NCBI GenBank assembly: GCA_016190445.1
Contig: JACPQL010000025.1
Span: 1-36,071, forward strand
Reading direction: 5' to 3'
DNA: 36,071 nucleotides
Source of the DNA: Chloroflexota bacterium
Lineage (GTDB): Bacteria > Chloroflexota > Dehalococcoidia > Lucifugimonadales > JACPQL01
Position numbers and translations under genes: made by a program. How positions within the stretch are numbered: position 1 is the stretch's first letter; each line of letters begins with the position of its first letter. Under the pieces are notes generated by a model. That model searched no databases, had not been told where the DNA came from, and was given only the letters and a program-made list of their open reading frames with translations. Shown here piece by piece: positions 22,394-30,299 of this stretch.

Positions 22394-23263
22394 TCACCTC
22401 CCACAGAACGCCTCCAGCACCTTCCGGGCCGCACCGTAGTCGCGCCGTCCTCCCCGCAGGATGGGCGGCACCAGGTAGATGCCAGTAAGCCCGCTCTCCA
22501 CGAAGGAGCGCAGCAACTCCAGGGCGATCTCCGTCCCGGAGCGCCCCCGCTCCAGGTCTTGCCGGATGCCCTGGGGCACGTCACCCAGCACCAGCCCCTC
22601 GGGATGCAGAATGTGGAGGCCGTAGAACACGGGGCATGGGAAAGACACACCCGCCATCCGCCGGTAGGTGTCCATGAGCCGGTGTGCCAGGCCCGGCTCG
22701 AATATGGGCTGAGTGAGGAAAAAGTCGGCCCCCGCCTCCACCTTGCGCCGGGCCAGCTCCGCCTCTCGCTCCAGATCGCGGCCCAGGTCCAGGGTGGCGC
22801 CCACGCAGAAGTCCGTGGGCACGCGGAGCTTCAGTCCCCGGAAGTCCACGCCTTTGTTGAGTTCCTTGATGGCCTTGATGAGCCCGGTGGTCTGGTAGTC
22901 GCCAACGTAGCGGGTGGAGGCCAGGTCGCGCTGGTCGAAGGGGTCTCCCCGGAGCACCACCACGTTCTCCAGCCTCAGCAGGTGGGCCCCCAGCAGGTGG
23001 CCCTGGATCGCCACCTTGTTCATGTCCCGGCAGGCCAGGTTGAACGCCACGTCCTTCCCTGTGCGACGCCTCAGCTCATAGGCCATGATAGCGGAGTCCA
23101 CCCGCACCGATTTGCCCGGCGCGTAGGCCACGCAGAGGAAGTCAGCGCCCACTAGGCCGGCCTCCTCTACGGACGAAAGGTCCGCACCCCGGGGCGGCGA
23201 GAAGTCGCACAGGAAGACAGGGCGCCCCTGGGCCCCGGCATACTGTTCTATGACCTTTGCCAT
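22394..23263 (-). CDS. metF: Methylenetetrahydrofolate reductase
   Basis: A 289-residue MTHFR that reduces methylene-tetrahydrofolate to methyl-tetrahydrofolate on a FAD-bearing TIM barrel. Visible family landmarks are FSPPRGADLSSVEEA near the start, HLLGAHLLRLENVVVLRGDP with the conserved Asp of LRGDP, and the ADFFLTQPIFEPG strand. The position of the general acid Glu (FEFFPP in E. coli) is Asp here (CDFSPP). A longer frame begins at 23287, but ATG 23263 has GGGAGGGGG upstream. It is the first gene of a two-gene unit with the LLM oxidoreductase. Confidence 0.9.
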   Translation of the reverse strand: MAKVIEQYAGAQGRPVFLCDFSPPRGADLSSVEEAGLVGADFLCVAYAPGKSVRVDSAIMAYELRRRTGKDVAFNLACRDMNKVAIQGHLLGAHLLRLENVVVLRGDPFDQRDLASTRYVGDYQTTGLIKAIKELNKGVDFRGLKLRVPTDFCVGATLDLGRDLEREAELARRKVEAGADFFLTQPIFEPGLAHRLMDTYRRMAGVSFPCPVFYGLHILHPEGLVLGDVPQGIRQDLERGRSGTEIALELLRSFVESGLTGIYLVPPILRGGRRDYGAARKVLEAFCGR

Positions 23264-23479
23264 TGGACCCCCTCCCGAAAGCGCCACATCTCACGCTCCA
23301 GTCTGGAGGGCGGGACAGCGGGATTGTATCACCCCAGCGCCATGCCTGAAACCGCGGGTGCTCGTCCAGTTGGTTGGTGACACTTTGCTTCCTTTCGGCC
23401 AGGATTGTCCGCACCATCATGGATTGGTATGCTAGGCAGGCATGGAGAGGGCACCGGAGAGCCATCAGGAGGCGCTTTC

Positions 23480-23782
23480 GTGGAACAGCAACAGAGGGAG
23501 GCCTTGCGGGTACTGGAGTCGGGCCTGCATAACATACGCTTCCTAGAGCAGAGCGTGGTGGATATGCAGACGCTGGAGAAAGAGTTGGACCCCATGTGGG
23601 AGAGGGTGCGGGTCATAGAGAAAGGCTTGGAGCCCTTTCGGGACCTCCAGCGCCAGTTGGAGAGCCTGTGGGCTACCATCCAGGAGCTGGAAAAACGGCT
23701 AGAGCCCATGCAGCGTTTACAGCAAGAGCTTACGGCCATACGCGAGGAGATAAGAAAGTCCATGCGAAAGGCCCTACCCTAA
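23480..23782 (+). CDS. Small coiled-coil protein with LE-motif repeats
   Basis: A 100-residue, almost entirely helical protein I do not recognise. Leu/Ile-Glu pairs recur at residues 12, 22, 32, 46, 60 and 70, and three near-identical EK-x-L-[DE]-P-[MF] units sit at 33, 47 and 71. It reads as a coiled coil with proline-kinked repeats, ending in a basic tail IREEIRKSMRKALP. The frame starts earlier (23405), but GTG at 23480 has CAGGAGG eight bases upstream and begins at the regular heptad part. It is divergent from the MTHFR operon. Confidence 0.7.
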   Translation: MEQQQREALRVLESGLHNIRFLEQSVVDMQTLEKELDPMWERVRVIEKGLEPFRDLQRQLESLWATIQELEKRLEPMQRLQQELTAIREEIRKSMRKALP

Positions 23783-23969
23783 CAGGGTGATGGGCTTGCT
23801 CTACGCCCTTACACGGTACCGGCAGGCGAAAAAGGCAAGGGGCATCCCTCCCGACGACATGGCACGGGCCTAACCCGCGACACGTGGCATACTCCCCTCG
23901 TTTCACCGGGGTTTTCGCCACTATCAGGCGGGGAAGGGACACACCGCCGGACCGGATAGGCTGGTGACT

Positions 23970-24365
23970 TCACTCTGAGCCCGGCCTGGCCATGGCAACG
24001 CCTGCGCGAACAGCCTGGATCACCGCCGCGGGGGCGGTGAAAATCGCCATCATCCCCACAACGTCGTTCACCCTGTCGCCCAGGCCGCCTACCACCGAAT
24101 TCAGGGGTGTGAAGGCATGGAGGTTCCCCACCAGCACCAGGGCGATAGCAGCTATGAGATAGGTGACGACCTCGCGGGCGGTAACGTTAAAAACCCCCAC
24201 TATGAGGCCCATTATGACAAGAGTCGCGATCAGCCCAGAGCTGTCAGGCCACCAGATGCCACCTATTACGGCTATGCCGTAGCCTGCGATGAAAGAGACC
24301 GCTCCAGCTATCGTGAATATCCACCGGACCGTGGCTAGGCCTCCCCCCACTGGCCCTTGAGACAC
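23970..24365 (-). CDS. Small integral membrane protein, unknown family
   Basis: A 131-residue protein with four predicted hydrophobic segments (about residues 12-35, 42-62, 65-86 and 100-120) and short polar loops. I do not recognise the family. A GTG start with GGAGGTGG upstream is well placed. It converges with the coiled-coil gene and is separated from it by 187 bases with no visible gene. The transporter gene lies 83 bases upstream on the same strand, so it might share that transcript. Confidence 0.65.
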   Translation of the reverse strand: MSQGPVGGGLATVRWIFTIAGAVSFIAGYGIAVIGGIWWPDSSGLIATLVIMGLIVGVFNVTAREVVTYLIAAIALVLVGNLHAFTPLNSVVGGLGDRVNDVVGMMAIFTAPAAVIQAVRAGVAMARPGSE

Positions 24366-24448
24366 AGACCACCTCCCTCCATGACAATGAACTGCTCGCC
24401 TCGCAAGGGCTCCACCACGGGGGATTATAGCATCGCCCGCCAGCGAGG

Positions 24449-25147
24449 CTATCCTCTACGGTCAAACACCGCCAGGGGGTTCAACGAAATGCCTCGGTCG
24501 AAGGTGTCCACGCCCTCACGGCGCTTCAGCCAGGTCACCACCGCATAGGTGAGAGGCGTCGCCAGCACCTCATAAGCCACCTTGGCGAGCCACTGCACCC
24601 ATACCAGGTGCCAGAGATCGGGCACCTGCCCGGCGACGGCGATGGTGGTGAACACCGCCGAGTCCAGCCCCTGGCCGATGATGGTGGAGCCGATTGTACG
24701 CGTCCACAGCCACTGGCCCTTGGTGGCCAGCTTCATCCTCGACAGCACGATGGAGTTGGCGAACTCACCCACCAGGTAGGCCGCAAAGGAGGCCACCAGC
24801 AGGCGAGGCGTATACCCCAGTATGGTCTGGTAGGCGGCCTGCTTCTCCTGCCAGAATGGAGCGGGAGGCAGCAGCCCGCCCAGCCAGATGGCCACCACCA
24901 TCAGCAGATTGCACAGGAAGCCCAGCCAGATGACGGCGCGGGCGCGCCGGTACCCGTACACCTCGGTGAGAACGTCGCCGATGATGTAGCTGATAGGGAA
25001 GATGATGATGGCGGCGAACAGCACTTGGCCCGCGATGAGCGCCAGCTTCACTGCGATGATGTTGGAGGTGAGCAGGAAGGTGATGAACAGCGCCGTCACC
25101 AGCACAAACAACGGGCTGGTCCTGCGTTCCTGGAATAGGGTGTCCAT
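24449..25147 (-). CDS. Queuosine precursor transporter (YhhQ/VUT family)
   Basis: A 232-residue membrane protein of the YhhQ/VUT family, importers of the queuosine precursors preQ0/preQ1. The hydrophobic segments, the family run IIIFPISYIIGDVLTEVYGY (about residues 48-67) and the ARAVIWLGF and ASFAAYLVGEFANS segments are recognisable, with about six membrane helices. The ATG at 25147 has AGGTGG nine bases upstream; a GTG three codons earlier is possible. No queuosine biosynthesis gene is in the window, so salvage is inferred from family only. Confidence 0.9.
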   Translation of the reverse strand: MDTLFQERRTSPLFVLVTALFITFLLTSNIIAVKLALIAGQVLFAAIIIFPISYIIGDVLTEVYGYRRARAVIWLGFLCNLLMVVAIWLGGLLPPAPFWQEKQAAYQTILGYTPRLLVASFAAYLVGEFANSIVLSRMKLATKGQWLWTRTIGSTIIGQGLDSAVFTTIAVAGQVPDLWHLVWVQWLAKVAYEVLATPLTYAVVTWLKRREGVDTFDRGISLNPLAVFDRRG

Positions 25148-25519
25148 CAGCACCACCCACCTAGAGGAAGTGAGTCTGTAGAAGGCTGCGGAAAAAGGAG
25201 AGTCCAGAGGGGCGAAGCCCCGGAGCTTGCCCTGAGCGCAGCCGAAGGGGCGGGGGAACTGGGGTCCGATGAGCTTTGCTCATCGAGACTCGCGACGAAG
25301 TCGGAGGTGTCCCCCAGCCGGGCAGTGCCCGGAGCCGCGCTCCACGGAACGGCTACTGGTTTGTGCCGATACTTGCGCTGGGAGAGCGCGGGTGTAGGGC
25401 GTGCCCTGCCCCCTTCCTGGCCAGAGCCTGTCCTGAGCTTGGCGAAGGAAAGGGGGTCAGGGGGATGGTGGAAGGAGTTTTTCAGCACCCTGCTAGACCC
25501 CCGTGGCGGGGCAGTCCGC
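25148..25519. repeat. Repeat mosaic with nested insertions, 372 bases
   Basis: The block matches 33771-33918 almost throughout: GCCCTGAGCGCAGCCGAAGG, CTCCACGGAACGGCTAC and TTGTGCCGATACTTGCGCTG occur in both in the same order. A 42-base segment (25265-25306, TCCGATGAGCTTTGCTCATC... to TCGGAG) is extra here. A second extra segment of about 23 bases (25424-25446, beginning GAGCCTGTCCTGAGCTTGGC) interrupts the hairpin CCCCCTTCCTGGCCA / GGAAGGGGG that is intact near 35983-36006. No gene is supported. Confidence 0.8.
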
Positions 25520-26248
25520 CTACGCCTCTTTGGCCCTGCGGCCCATGAAGAGCACCTGGTATGCTATGGCCGCCAGACCCCCGCCAATGGCCGGGCCCAC
25601 CCAGAATAGCCAGTGAGTGTCCCACGTCCCACTGACGAGGGCCGGCCCGAAGGAGCGGGCTGGGTTCATGGAGGCACCAGTCAGTGGTACCCCCACCAGA
25701 TGGTCCACCAGGACCGCCAGGCCTATGGCCACCGGGGCCAGCCCTGCCAGGCCCTTGGGGTCCATGGCTGTGGCAAAAACGGTGAACACCAGGACAAAGG
25801 TCAGCACAACCTCCGCCAGAAGCCCCGCGCCCGGGCTGACACCGGCCTCCAGCCTATGGGAACCCAGCACACCCCGGTCTGCGGAGGGGATGACCGCAGC
25901 CAGGAGCGCGGCGCCAATGACCGCCCCCACAAGCTGCGCCACTATGTAGACAGCCCCTTTGGGAATGCTGATCTTCTTGGTCAACATGGCGCCGAAGGTG
26001 ACGGCTGGGTTGATGTGGCCTCCCGAGATGTTGGCCGTGGCCGCCACCAGAAGCGCAATGGCCAGGCCGTGAGCGAGGGCGATGGCAACCAGCCGCTCAG
26101 TGTCCATGGTGGGCGACCCTTGGACCTTCTGCGTCACCACCACACTCCCGGCGCCGATGAACACAAACAGAAGGGTCGCTATCAACTCCGAGGCTCCCGC
26201 CCGCCACGTGTTGGGGTCCCGCAGCTCACCAGTGCCAGTGCTGGACAT
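25520..26248 (-). CDS. Aquaporin (MIP family)
   Basis: A 242-residue channel with six membrane helices and two half-helix NPA motifs: GGHINPAVTFG and GASMNPARSFG. The selectivity-filter positions read Phe (LLFVFIGAG), His (LVDHLVG), Ala and Arg (MNPARS), a water-type rather than glycerol-type filter. It is full length for a bacterial aquaporin. I take ATG 26248 with AAGGAGGG; a GTG two codons earlier is possible but would overlap the ribosome-binding site. The next gene upstream on the strand is the transaldolase. Confidence 0.93.
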   Translation of the reverse strand: MSSTGTGELRDPNTWRAGASELIATLLFVFIGAGSVVVTQKVQGSPTMDTERLVAIALAHGLAIALLVAATANISGGHINPAVTFGAMLTKKISIPKGAVYIVAQLVGAVIGAALLAAVIPSADRGVLGSHRLEAGVSPGAGLLAEVVLTFVLVFTVFATAMDPKGLAGLAPVAIGLAVLVDHLVGVPLTGASMNPARSFGPALVSGTWDTHWLFWVGPAIGGGLAAIAYQVLFMGRRAKEA

Positions 26249-26349
26249 GAACACCCCTCCTTCTCCGCAAGTACAAGTAGAAGAGGCGGCAACGGCGAGA
26301 CTTGAGCCGTGTCACGCGGGCGGCATTATACAGGTGAGGGCGGCCACAC

Positions 26350-27474
26350 TCAAGCCGGCCTTGAGGGTGCCAGAGCCCCTACCTGAAGGGCGCGCCGCTT
26401 CTCATCCAGCGACGCCAGCAACTGGTCGAAGGAGGAAGCGAAGGCGGCCACGCCATCCCTCTGCAACTGCTCGGTGACAGCGTCCAGGTCCACGCCCAGG
26501 GCTGCCAGGCGGGCCAGGGTCTCCTTGGCCTCGTCCAGCCCCGTGGAGAGGGTGGGCCATACCCTGCCATGGTCCCTGAAGGCGTTCAGGGTGGCAGGAG
26601 GCACGGTGTTGACCGTGTCCTGGCCAATGAGCTCCTCCACATACAGGACATCGGAGTAGGCCGGGTCCTTGGTGCCGGTGCTCCCCCAGAGAACGCGCTG
26701 CACTCGGCCGCCACGCTTGCGCTGCGCCTCAAAAGGCTTCCCGTAGAAGATTTCGCGGAAACGGTGGTACCCCATCTTGGCATTGGCCACGGCAACCTTG
26801 CCCCGAAGGGCAAGGGCCTCCGGGATGTCTATTGCTCCTAGGGCCTTGTCCACCGCGGTGTCCACCCGGCTCACGAAGAAGGAGGCCACCGAGGCCACCC
26901 GGCGGGGGTCAGGATGGCGCGCCACTCCACGGATGTAGGCATGGGCTATGGCCTCGTAGTGGGCCAGGGAGAAGACCAGGGTCACATTGACGTTGACCCC
27001 CTCAGCGATGAGCGTCTCGATGGCGGGGGCACCCTCCGACGTGGCGGGGACCTTGAGCATCAGGTTGGGGCGGCCCACTGTCTGCCACAGGCGACGCGCC
27101 TCGGCAACCGTCCCCTGGGTGTTATGGGCCAGATGCGGTGAGACCTCCAGGCTTACAAGACCGTCGGCGCCATCGGAGGCATCGTAAACGGGGCGCAGAA
27201 TGTCCGCCGCCGCCTGGATATCCTCGATGGCCAACAGTTCGTAGAGAGCCTGGGTAGTGATGCCTGGGGCAGTCTCCAGAGCATGTCGCACCGCACCATC
27301 GTAGTCTGCGCTCCCCGAGATGCTCTGGTGAAAAATGGTGGGGTTGCTGGTCACACCACGGAGCCCGTCCTCCTCTACCAGGCGCTTCAGCCCACCAGTG
27401 GTGATGAGGCCGCGGCTGATATAATCCAGCCAGATGGACTGGCCATGGCCGTGCAAGGCTTTGAGCGGGTTCAC
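26350..27474 (-). CDS. tal: Transaldolase
   Basis: A 374-residue transaldolase of the longer TAL-type group, transferring dihydroxyacetone units in the non-oxidative pentose phosphate pathway. Landmarks are SIWLDYISRGLITTGGLKRL, the GVTSNPTIFHQ motif, SLEVSPHLAHNT, the Schiff-base Lys in NLMLKVPATSEG, INVNVTLVFS-like GVNVNVTLVFSLAHYEA and QRVLWGSTGTKDPAYSD. The GTG at 27474 has AAGGAGG seven bases upstream and is preferred over a longer frame starting at 27507. No transketolase or glucose-6-phosphate dehydrogenase gene is adjacent. Confidence 0.95.
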   Translation of the reverse strand: MNPLKALHGHGQSIWLDYISRGLITTGGLKRLVEEDGLRGVTSNPTIFHQSISGSADYDGAVRHALETAPGITTQALYELLAIEDIQAAADILRPVYDASDGADGLVSLEVSPHLAHNTQGTVAEARRLWQTVGRPNLMLKVPATSEGAPAIETLIAEGVNVNVTLVFSLAHYEAIAHAYIRGVARHPDPRRVASVASFFVSRVDTAVDKALGAIDIPEALALRGKVAVANAKMGYHRFREIFYGKPFEAQRKRGGRVQRVLWGSTGTKDPAYSDVLYVEELIGQDTVNTVPPATLNAFRDHGRVWPTLSTGLDEAKETLARLAALGVDLDAVTEQLQRDGVAAFASSFDQLLASLDEKRRALQVGALAPSRPA

Positions 27475-27519
27475 AACGCCTCCTTCACCTTTCACACGCT
27501 TGGCCAACTACCCCTTGGC

Positions 27520-27620
27520 AGGTCGCTGAGAAACTCCGTTTTTCAGCGATGGCCCCCTTCCCCACCAGGGGGGCGGGGTGAACCTGCTGAAAAGGCCCGA
27601 GGCCTTTTTCAGCAGCCTGT
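27520..27620. repeat. Double-hairpin intergenic repeat, copy 2 (inverted)
   Basis: This is the inverted counterpart of the element at 5590-5690. It has the CGCTGAGAAACTCCG / TTTTTCAGCG hairpin (27524-27548), then GGCCCCCTTCCCC-type spacer, then CTGCTGAAAAGGCC / GGCCTTTTTCAGCAG (27584-27615). The order and spacing of both hairpins are preserved. Confidence 0.85.
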
Positions 27621-27727
27621 TAGGACTATTATATGGGCCAGGAGAGCTGAAGTTCAAACAGCGCAGGTGAGAAGTAACGGCCTTCTTGCGGCAACGCCGC
27701 CACCTGTGGCGCGGGTATAGCCATCCC

Positions 27728-28330
27728 ATGCATGCGTTTTGGCAATCTCTACGAGATTTCCCCCTGGTGTTCGTGCCCCTTTTCGTGACCATGGACCCCC
27801 TGGGGATATTGCCCTTCTGGGTGCCATTCGTTGGCGCCATCCAGCCACGGCGCCGCCGGCGTGTGGTGTATACAGCCCTGGCCACCGGCCTGGTGCTCGG
27901 CCTCGCCTTCCTCGGGCTGGGGAGGGGCATATTCCTCCTGCTGGGCATAACGGTGTCCGACTTTCTGGTGGCTGGCGGCGTCGTGTTGCTGGCAATATCA
28001 TTGCGAGACCTCCTCTCCTCGGGGTCCGAGGCCCCCCCGGCCCCCACCGAGCTGATGGCCGTGGTGCCCATTGGCACCCCTCTGCTAGTGGGCCCTGCCG
28101 CCATCTCCATGCTCATCCTGCTGACCGGCCTCTTCAGCCTGTGGCTGGTTGTTCTGGCCTTCCTTGCAAACCTGCTGCTGGCATGGCTCGTGTTTGCCAA
28201 CTCGGAGCGGATCATCGGCCTCTTTGGCAAAGGCGGCTTGCAGGCTGTGTCCAAGGTGTCCTACCTGCTGCTGGCCGCCATAGCCATTCAACTGATACGT
28301 AGAGGCCTGGCAGACTTCTTTCCCAGCTAG
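27728..28330 (+). CDS. MarC family integral membrane protein
   Basis: A 200-residue membrane protein of the MarC family, with six hydrophobic segments. The opening FPLVFVPLFVTMDPLGILPFWV (split here), the DFLVAGGVVLLAISLRDLL segment and AVVPIGTPLLVGPAAISMLI are typical. Members are common, and their transport function is unsettled. The ATG at 27728 is preferred for length although no strong ribosome-binding site precedes it; the frame opens at 27686. It stands between two repeat-containing spacers. Confidence 0.92.
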   Translation: MHAFWQSLRDFPLVFVPLFVTMDPLGILPFWVPFVGAIQPRRRRRVVYTALATGLVLGLAFLGLGRGIFLLLGITVSDFLVAGGVVLLAISLRDLLSSGSEAPPAPTELMAVVPIGTPLLVGPAAISMLILLTGLFSLWLVVLAFLANLLLAWLVFANSERIIGLFGKGGLQAVSKVSYLLLAAIAIQLIRRGLADFFPS

Positions 28331-28669
28331 CCAGGCCAACCCATGGTCTCAGAGGACCCACGGCAAGACCGGAGCAAGGTCTTTTCATTTCCTGGGGGCG
28401 CCAGTCCCTTCCCCCGTCTTTGGGGAGGGGGCTTGCATCAAGAGTCGCTTTCCACATGTCACCCTTCGTCCCGATGACATCGGGACTCGTCAGAATGACA
28501 GTTTTGGGGCAAAGCCCCGGGGAAGGGACTCACTCTCACCTTTCAGATTTCACCTGTTCCGCATCCAAAGACAATGAAAAGGCCGCAAGACCGTAGAGGC
28601 CCAATATTGTAGACATGGGGATATGTGGTATAATTTCAGTTTGTGAATTTTAGGCAGGAGGGCGGGTGA
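28331..28669. other. 339-base spacer: repeats, then polyamine operon promoter
   Basis: The first part is a repeat mosaic (CCCCCGTCTTTGGGGAGGGGG; CCCGATGACATCGGG near 28464; GGGGCAAAGCCCC). The second half is AT-richer and holds a promoter-like sequence for the following gene. No gene is supported. Confidence 0.6.
28607..28634 (+). promoter_or_regulatory. Sigma-70-type promoter before speH
   Basis: TTGTAG (28607-28612) and a perfect TATAAT (28629-28634) are separated by 16 bases, placing transcription start near 28641, about 30 bases before the speH start. An AGGAGG ribosome-binding site follows at 28657-28662. Confidence 0.65.
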
Positions 28670-29047
28670 TTGAATGCGGTCGGAACGCACGTGCTACTGG
28701 ACCTGAAGAAGTGCAACCGGGCGAGCCTGAACGATCTTCCGTTCCTCAGAGAGGCGCTACTAGAGGCGGCTGAGAAGGTGGGAGCAACCATCATAGACCA
28801 CACGTTCCACCAGTTCAGTCCGCAGGGCGTCACCGGGGTGGTGGCCATCGCCGAGTCCCACCTCTGCATCCACACCTGGCCGGAGTTGGGGTACGCGGCG
28901 GTGGACATTTTTACGTGTGGCGAGTCTTTTGACCCCATGAAGGCGGCTCGCCTCATCATCGAGCGGCTGGAGTCCAAGGAGCCCTCGGCCATCCAGTTGA
29001 AGCGGGGCCTCATGGCCCAGCCGGCCATTGGCGCGCACCATGGATAG
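28670..29047 (+). CDS. speH: S-adenosylmethionine decarboxylase proenzyme
   Basis: A 125-residue prokaryotic class 1B AdoMet decarboxylase. It makes the decarboxylated S-adenosylmethionine that donates aminopropyl groups. Self-cleavage occurs between Glu62 and Ser63 in IAESHLCIHTWPELGY, turning Ser63 into the pyruvoyl group. The catalytic His68 and Cys83 (AVDIFTCGESFD) fall at the same positions as in the Thermotoga maritima enzyme. The start is a TTG with AGGAGG seven bases upstream. Its stop lies inside the next gene, overlapping by eight bases. Confidence 0.96.
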   Translation: MNAVGTHVLLDLKKCNRASLNDLPFLREALLEAAEKVGATIIDHTFHQFSPQGVTGVVAIAESHLCIHTWPELGYAAVDIFTCGESFDPMKAARLIIERLESKEPSAIQLKRGLMAQPAIGAHHG

Positions 29048-30011
29048 CGATCCGGCAAGAACACAGGCTCAAAGCGACAGGGCTGTCCCATTAGACAGCT
29101 CCTTGGCTGGGAAGTGGTACTTCGAGTACCTGGCTCCCCAGTTGGTCCAGGCAGCCAGACTACGTCAAGTGCTGTATAGCGGCCACACCGCCTACCAACA
29201 GGTGGAGGTGTTGGATACGGTGCCTTTCGGCCGGCTCCTGGTGCTGGATGGCAAGACCCAGTCGGCCGAGGCGGACGAGTTCGTCTACCACGAGTCGCTG
29301 GTACACCCGGCCATGGTGACCCACCCTGGCCCCCAGCGGGTGCTCATCGCTGGAGGAGGGGAGGGGGCCACGCTGCGGGAGGTGTTGGCCCACCGGACCG
29401 TGCGCCAGGCGGTCATGGTGGACCTGGACCGAGAGGTGGTGGACATCTGCCAGCGCTACCTGCCCAACCATCACCAGGGCGCCTTCGAGGACCCTCGAGT
29501 CCAGCTACACTACCAGGACGCTTCCGCCTTCGTTGCCGAGCACTCCGGCGCCTTCGACGTGGTGGTGCTGGACCTTTCGGACCCAACGGAGGGCGGCCCG
29601 GCCTACCTTCTGTACACGCAGGAGTTCTACTCCCTGGTCCAGGCCCACACCGCTCCCGGCGGCCTAGTGGTGACCCAGGCAGGCCCCTGTGGCCCCATCA
29701 ACTATGAGGACGTGTTCACCACCATCCACAGGACCATGTCCGCCGTCTTTCCCAGTGTTTTCCCTTACCGGGTGTACATGCCCTCCTTCGGCACCTCCTG
29801 GGGCTTCGTCATCGGCTCCTTGGACCACAACCCCCTGGGCCTCACCGCCCCCGAGATTGACCAGCGATTGGAAAAGCGGGGAGTTCGCACCCTACGACAC
29901 TACGACGGCCTCACACACCACGGCCTGTTTGCCCTCCCCAAGTACATCCGCCAGGGAATTGCCAGGGAGGAGCGGCTTATCACCCGGGACCACCCCGTCT
30001 TCGCCTTCTAG
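29040..30011 (+). CDS. Polyamine aminopropyltransferase, thermospermine-synthase (ACL5) type
   Basis: A 323-residue aminopropyltransferase. The methyltransferase-like fold shows RVLIAGGGEGATLREVLAH (decarboxylated-AdoMet binding), GKTQSAEADEFVYHESLVHP and the catalytic region VLDLSDPTEGGPAYLLYTQEFY. The 'DxxDPxEGGPxYxLYTxxFY' form plus VVTQAGPCGPINYEDVF and MPSFGTSWGFVIGS are features of plant ACL5/thermospermine synthases and their prokaryotic relatives, rather than the VDSSDPxGPA form of ordinary spermidine synthases. It starts at ATG 29040, overlapping speH by eight bases, so the two are co-translated. The product could be thermospermine, spermidine or another tetraamine. Confidence 0.93.
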   Translation: MDSDPARTQAQSDRAVPLDSSLAGKWYFEYLAPQLVQAARLRQVLYSGHTAYQQVEVLDTVPFGRLLVLDGKTQSAEADEFVYHESLVHPAMVTHPGPQRVLIAGGGEGATLREVLAHRTVRQAVMVDLDREVVDICQRYLPNHHQGAFEDPRVQLHYQDASAFVAEHSGAFDVVVLDLSDPTEGGPAYLLYTQEFYSLVQAHTAPGGLVVTQAGPCGPINYEDVFTTIHRTMSAVFPSVFPYRVYMPSFGTSWGFVIGSLDHNPLGLTAPEIDQRLEKRGVRTLRHYDGLTHHGLFALPKYIRQGIAREERLITRDHPVFAF

Positions 30012-30105
30012 ATGCTGTTTGGCTCTGTTGACTTCCTCAAAGACACGCCTCTTTTTCCCACCCGCCCAAGCTCCTCTGTCTTCCTCACGCTGTTATGGGC
30101 CGACG

Positions 30106-30149
30106 AAACAGGAGGAGGAGGACTGAAATCAGTCCTCCTCCTCCTGTTT
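30106..30149. terminator. Perfect 20-bp hairpin between convergent transcripts
   Basis: The arms AAACAGGAGGAGGAGGACTG (30106-30125) and its exact complement (30130-30149) enclose the four-base loop AAAT. TTT-rich ends follow in both directions (TTTGCCG on plus; TTTCGTCG on minus). Position suggests a bidirectional terminator for the polyamine operon and the minus-strand micro-ORF locus. The arms contain repeated GGAGG/CCTCC, which could also pair with ribosome-binding sites. Confidence 0.75.
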
Positions 30150-30169
30150 GCCGTTCAGATGCCTGCCAA

Positions 30170-30244
30170 CTACTTCTTGGGAGCAGGCTTGCCCGGCGCT
30201 GGCTTGGCCCCCGGCTTCTGGGGCTGTCCCGGTCGCTGTGCCAT
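30170..30244 (-). CDS. Micro-ORF, 24-residue Lys/Pro/Gly/Gln-rich peptide
   Basis: A 24-codon frame starting MAQRPGQPQKPG and ending APGKPAPKK-stop. It is preceded by AAAGGAGG at six-base spacing, a consensus ribosome-binding site. The peptide is strongly basic and rich in Pro, with no hydrophobic stretch. It follows the 18-codon frame (30300-30356) of like composition by 55 bases and is followed by a perfect hairpin. Too short for any family call. The well-placed start signals and its repeated composition with the neighbour argue that it is real. Confidence 0.5.
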   Translation of the reverse strand: MAQRPGQPQKPGAKPAPGKPAPKK

Positions 30245-30299
30245 CTGGAACCTCCTTTATCCCTGGACTACCACTTTCCTTGGCTTCCTAGCATCCGCC

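Noticed and set aside
21866-23155. Plus-strand open frame of 429 codons opposite the LLM and MTHFR genes
   Set aside because: It spans two real minus-strand genes and their junction, and has low-complexity His/Gly/Val content.
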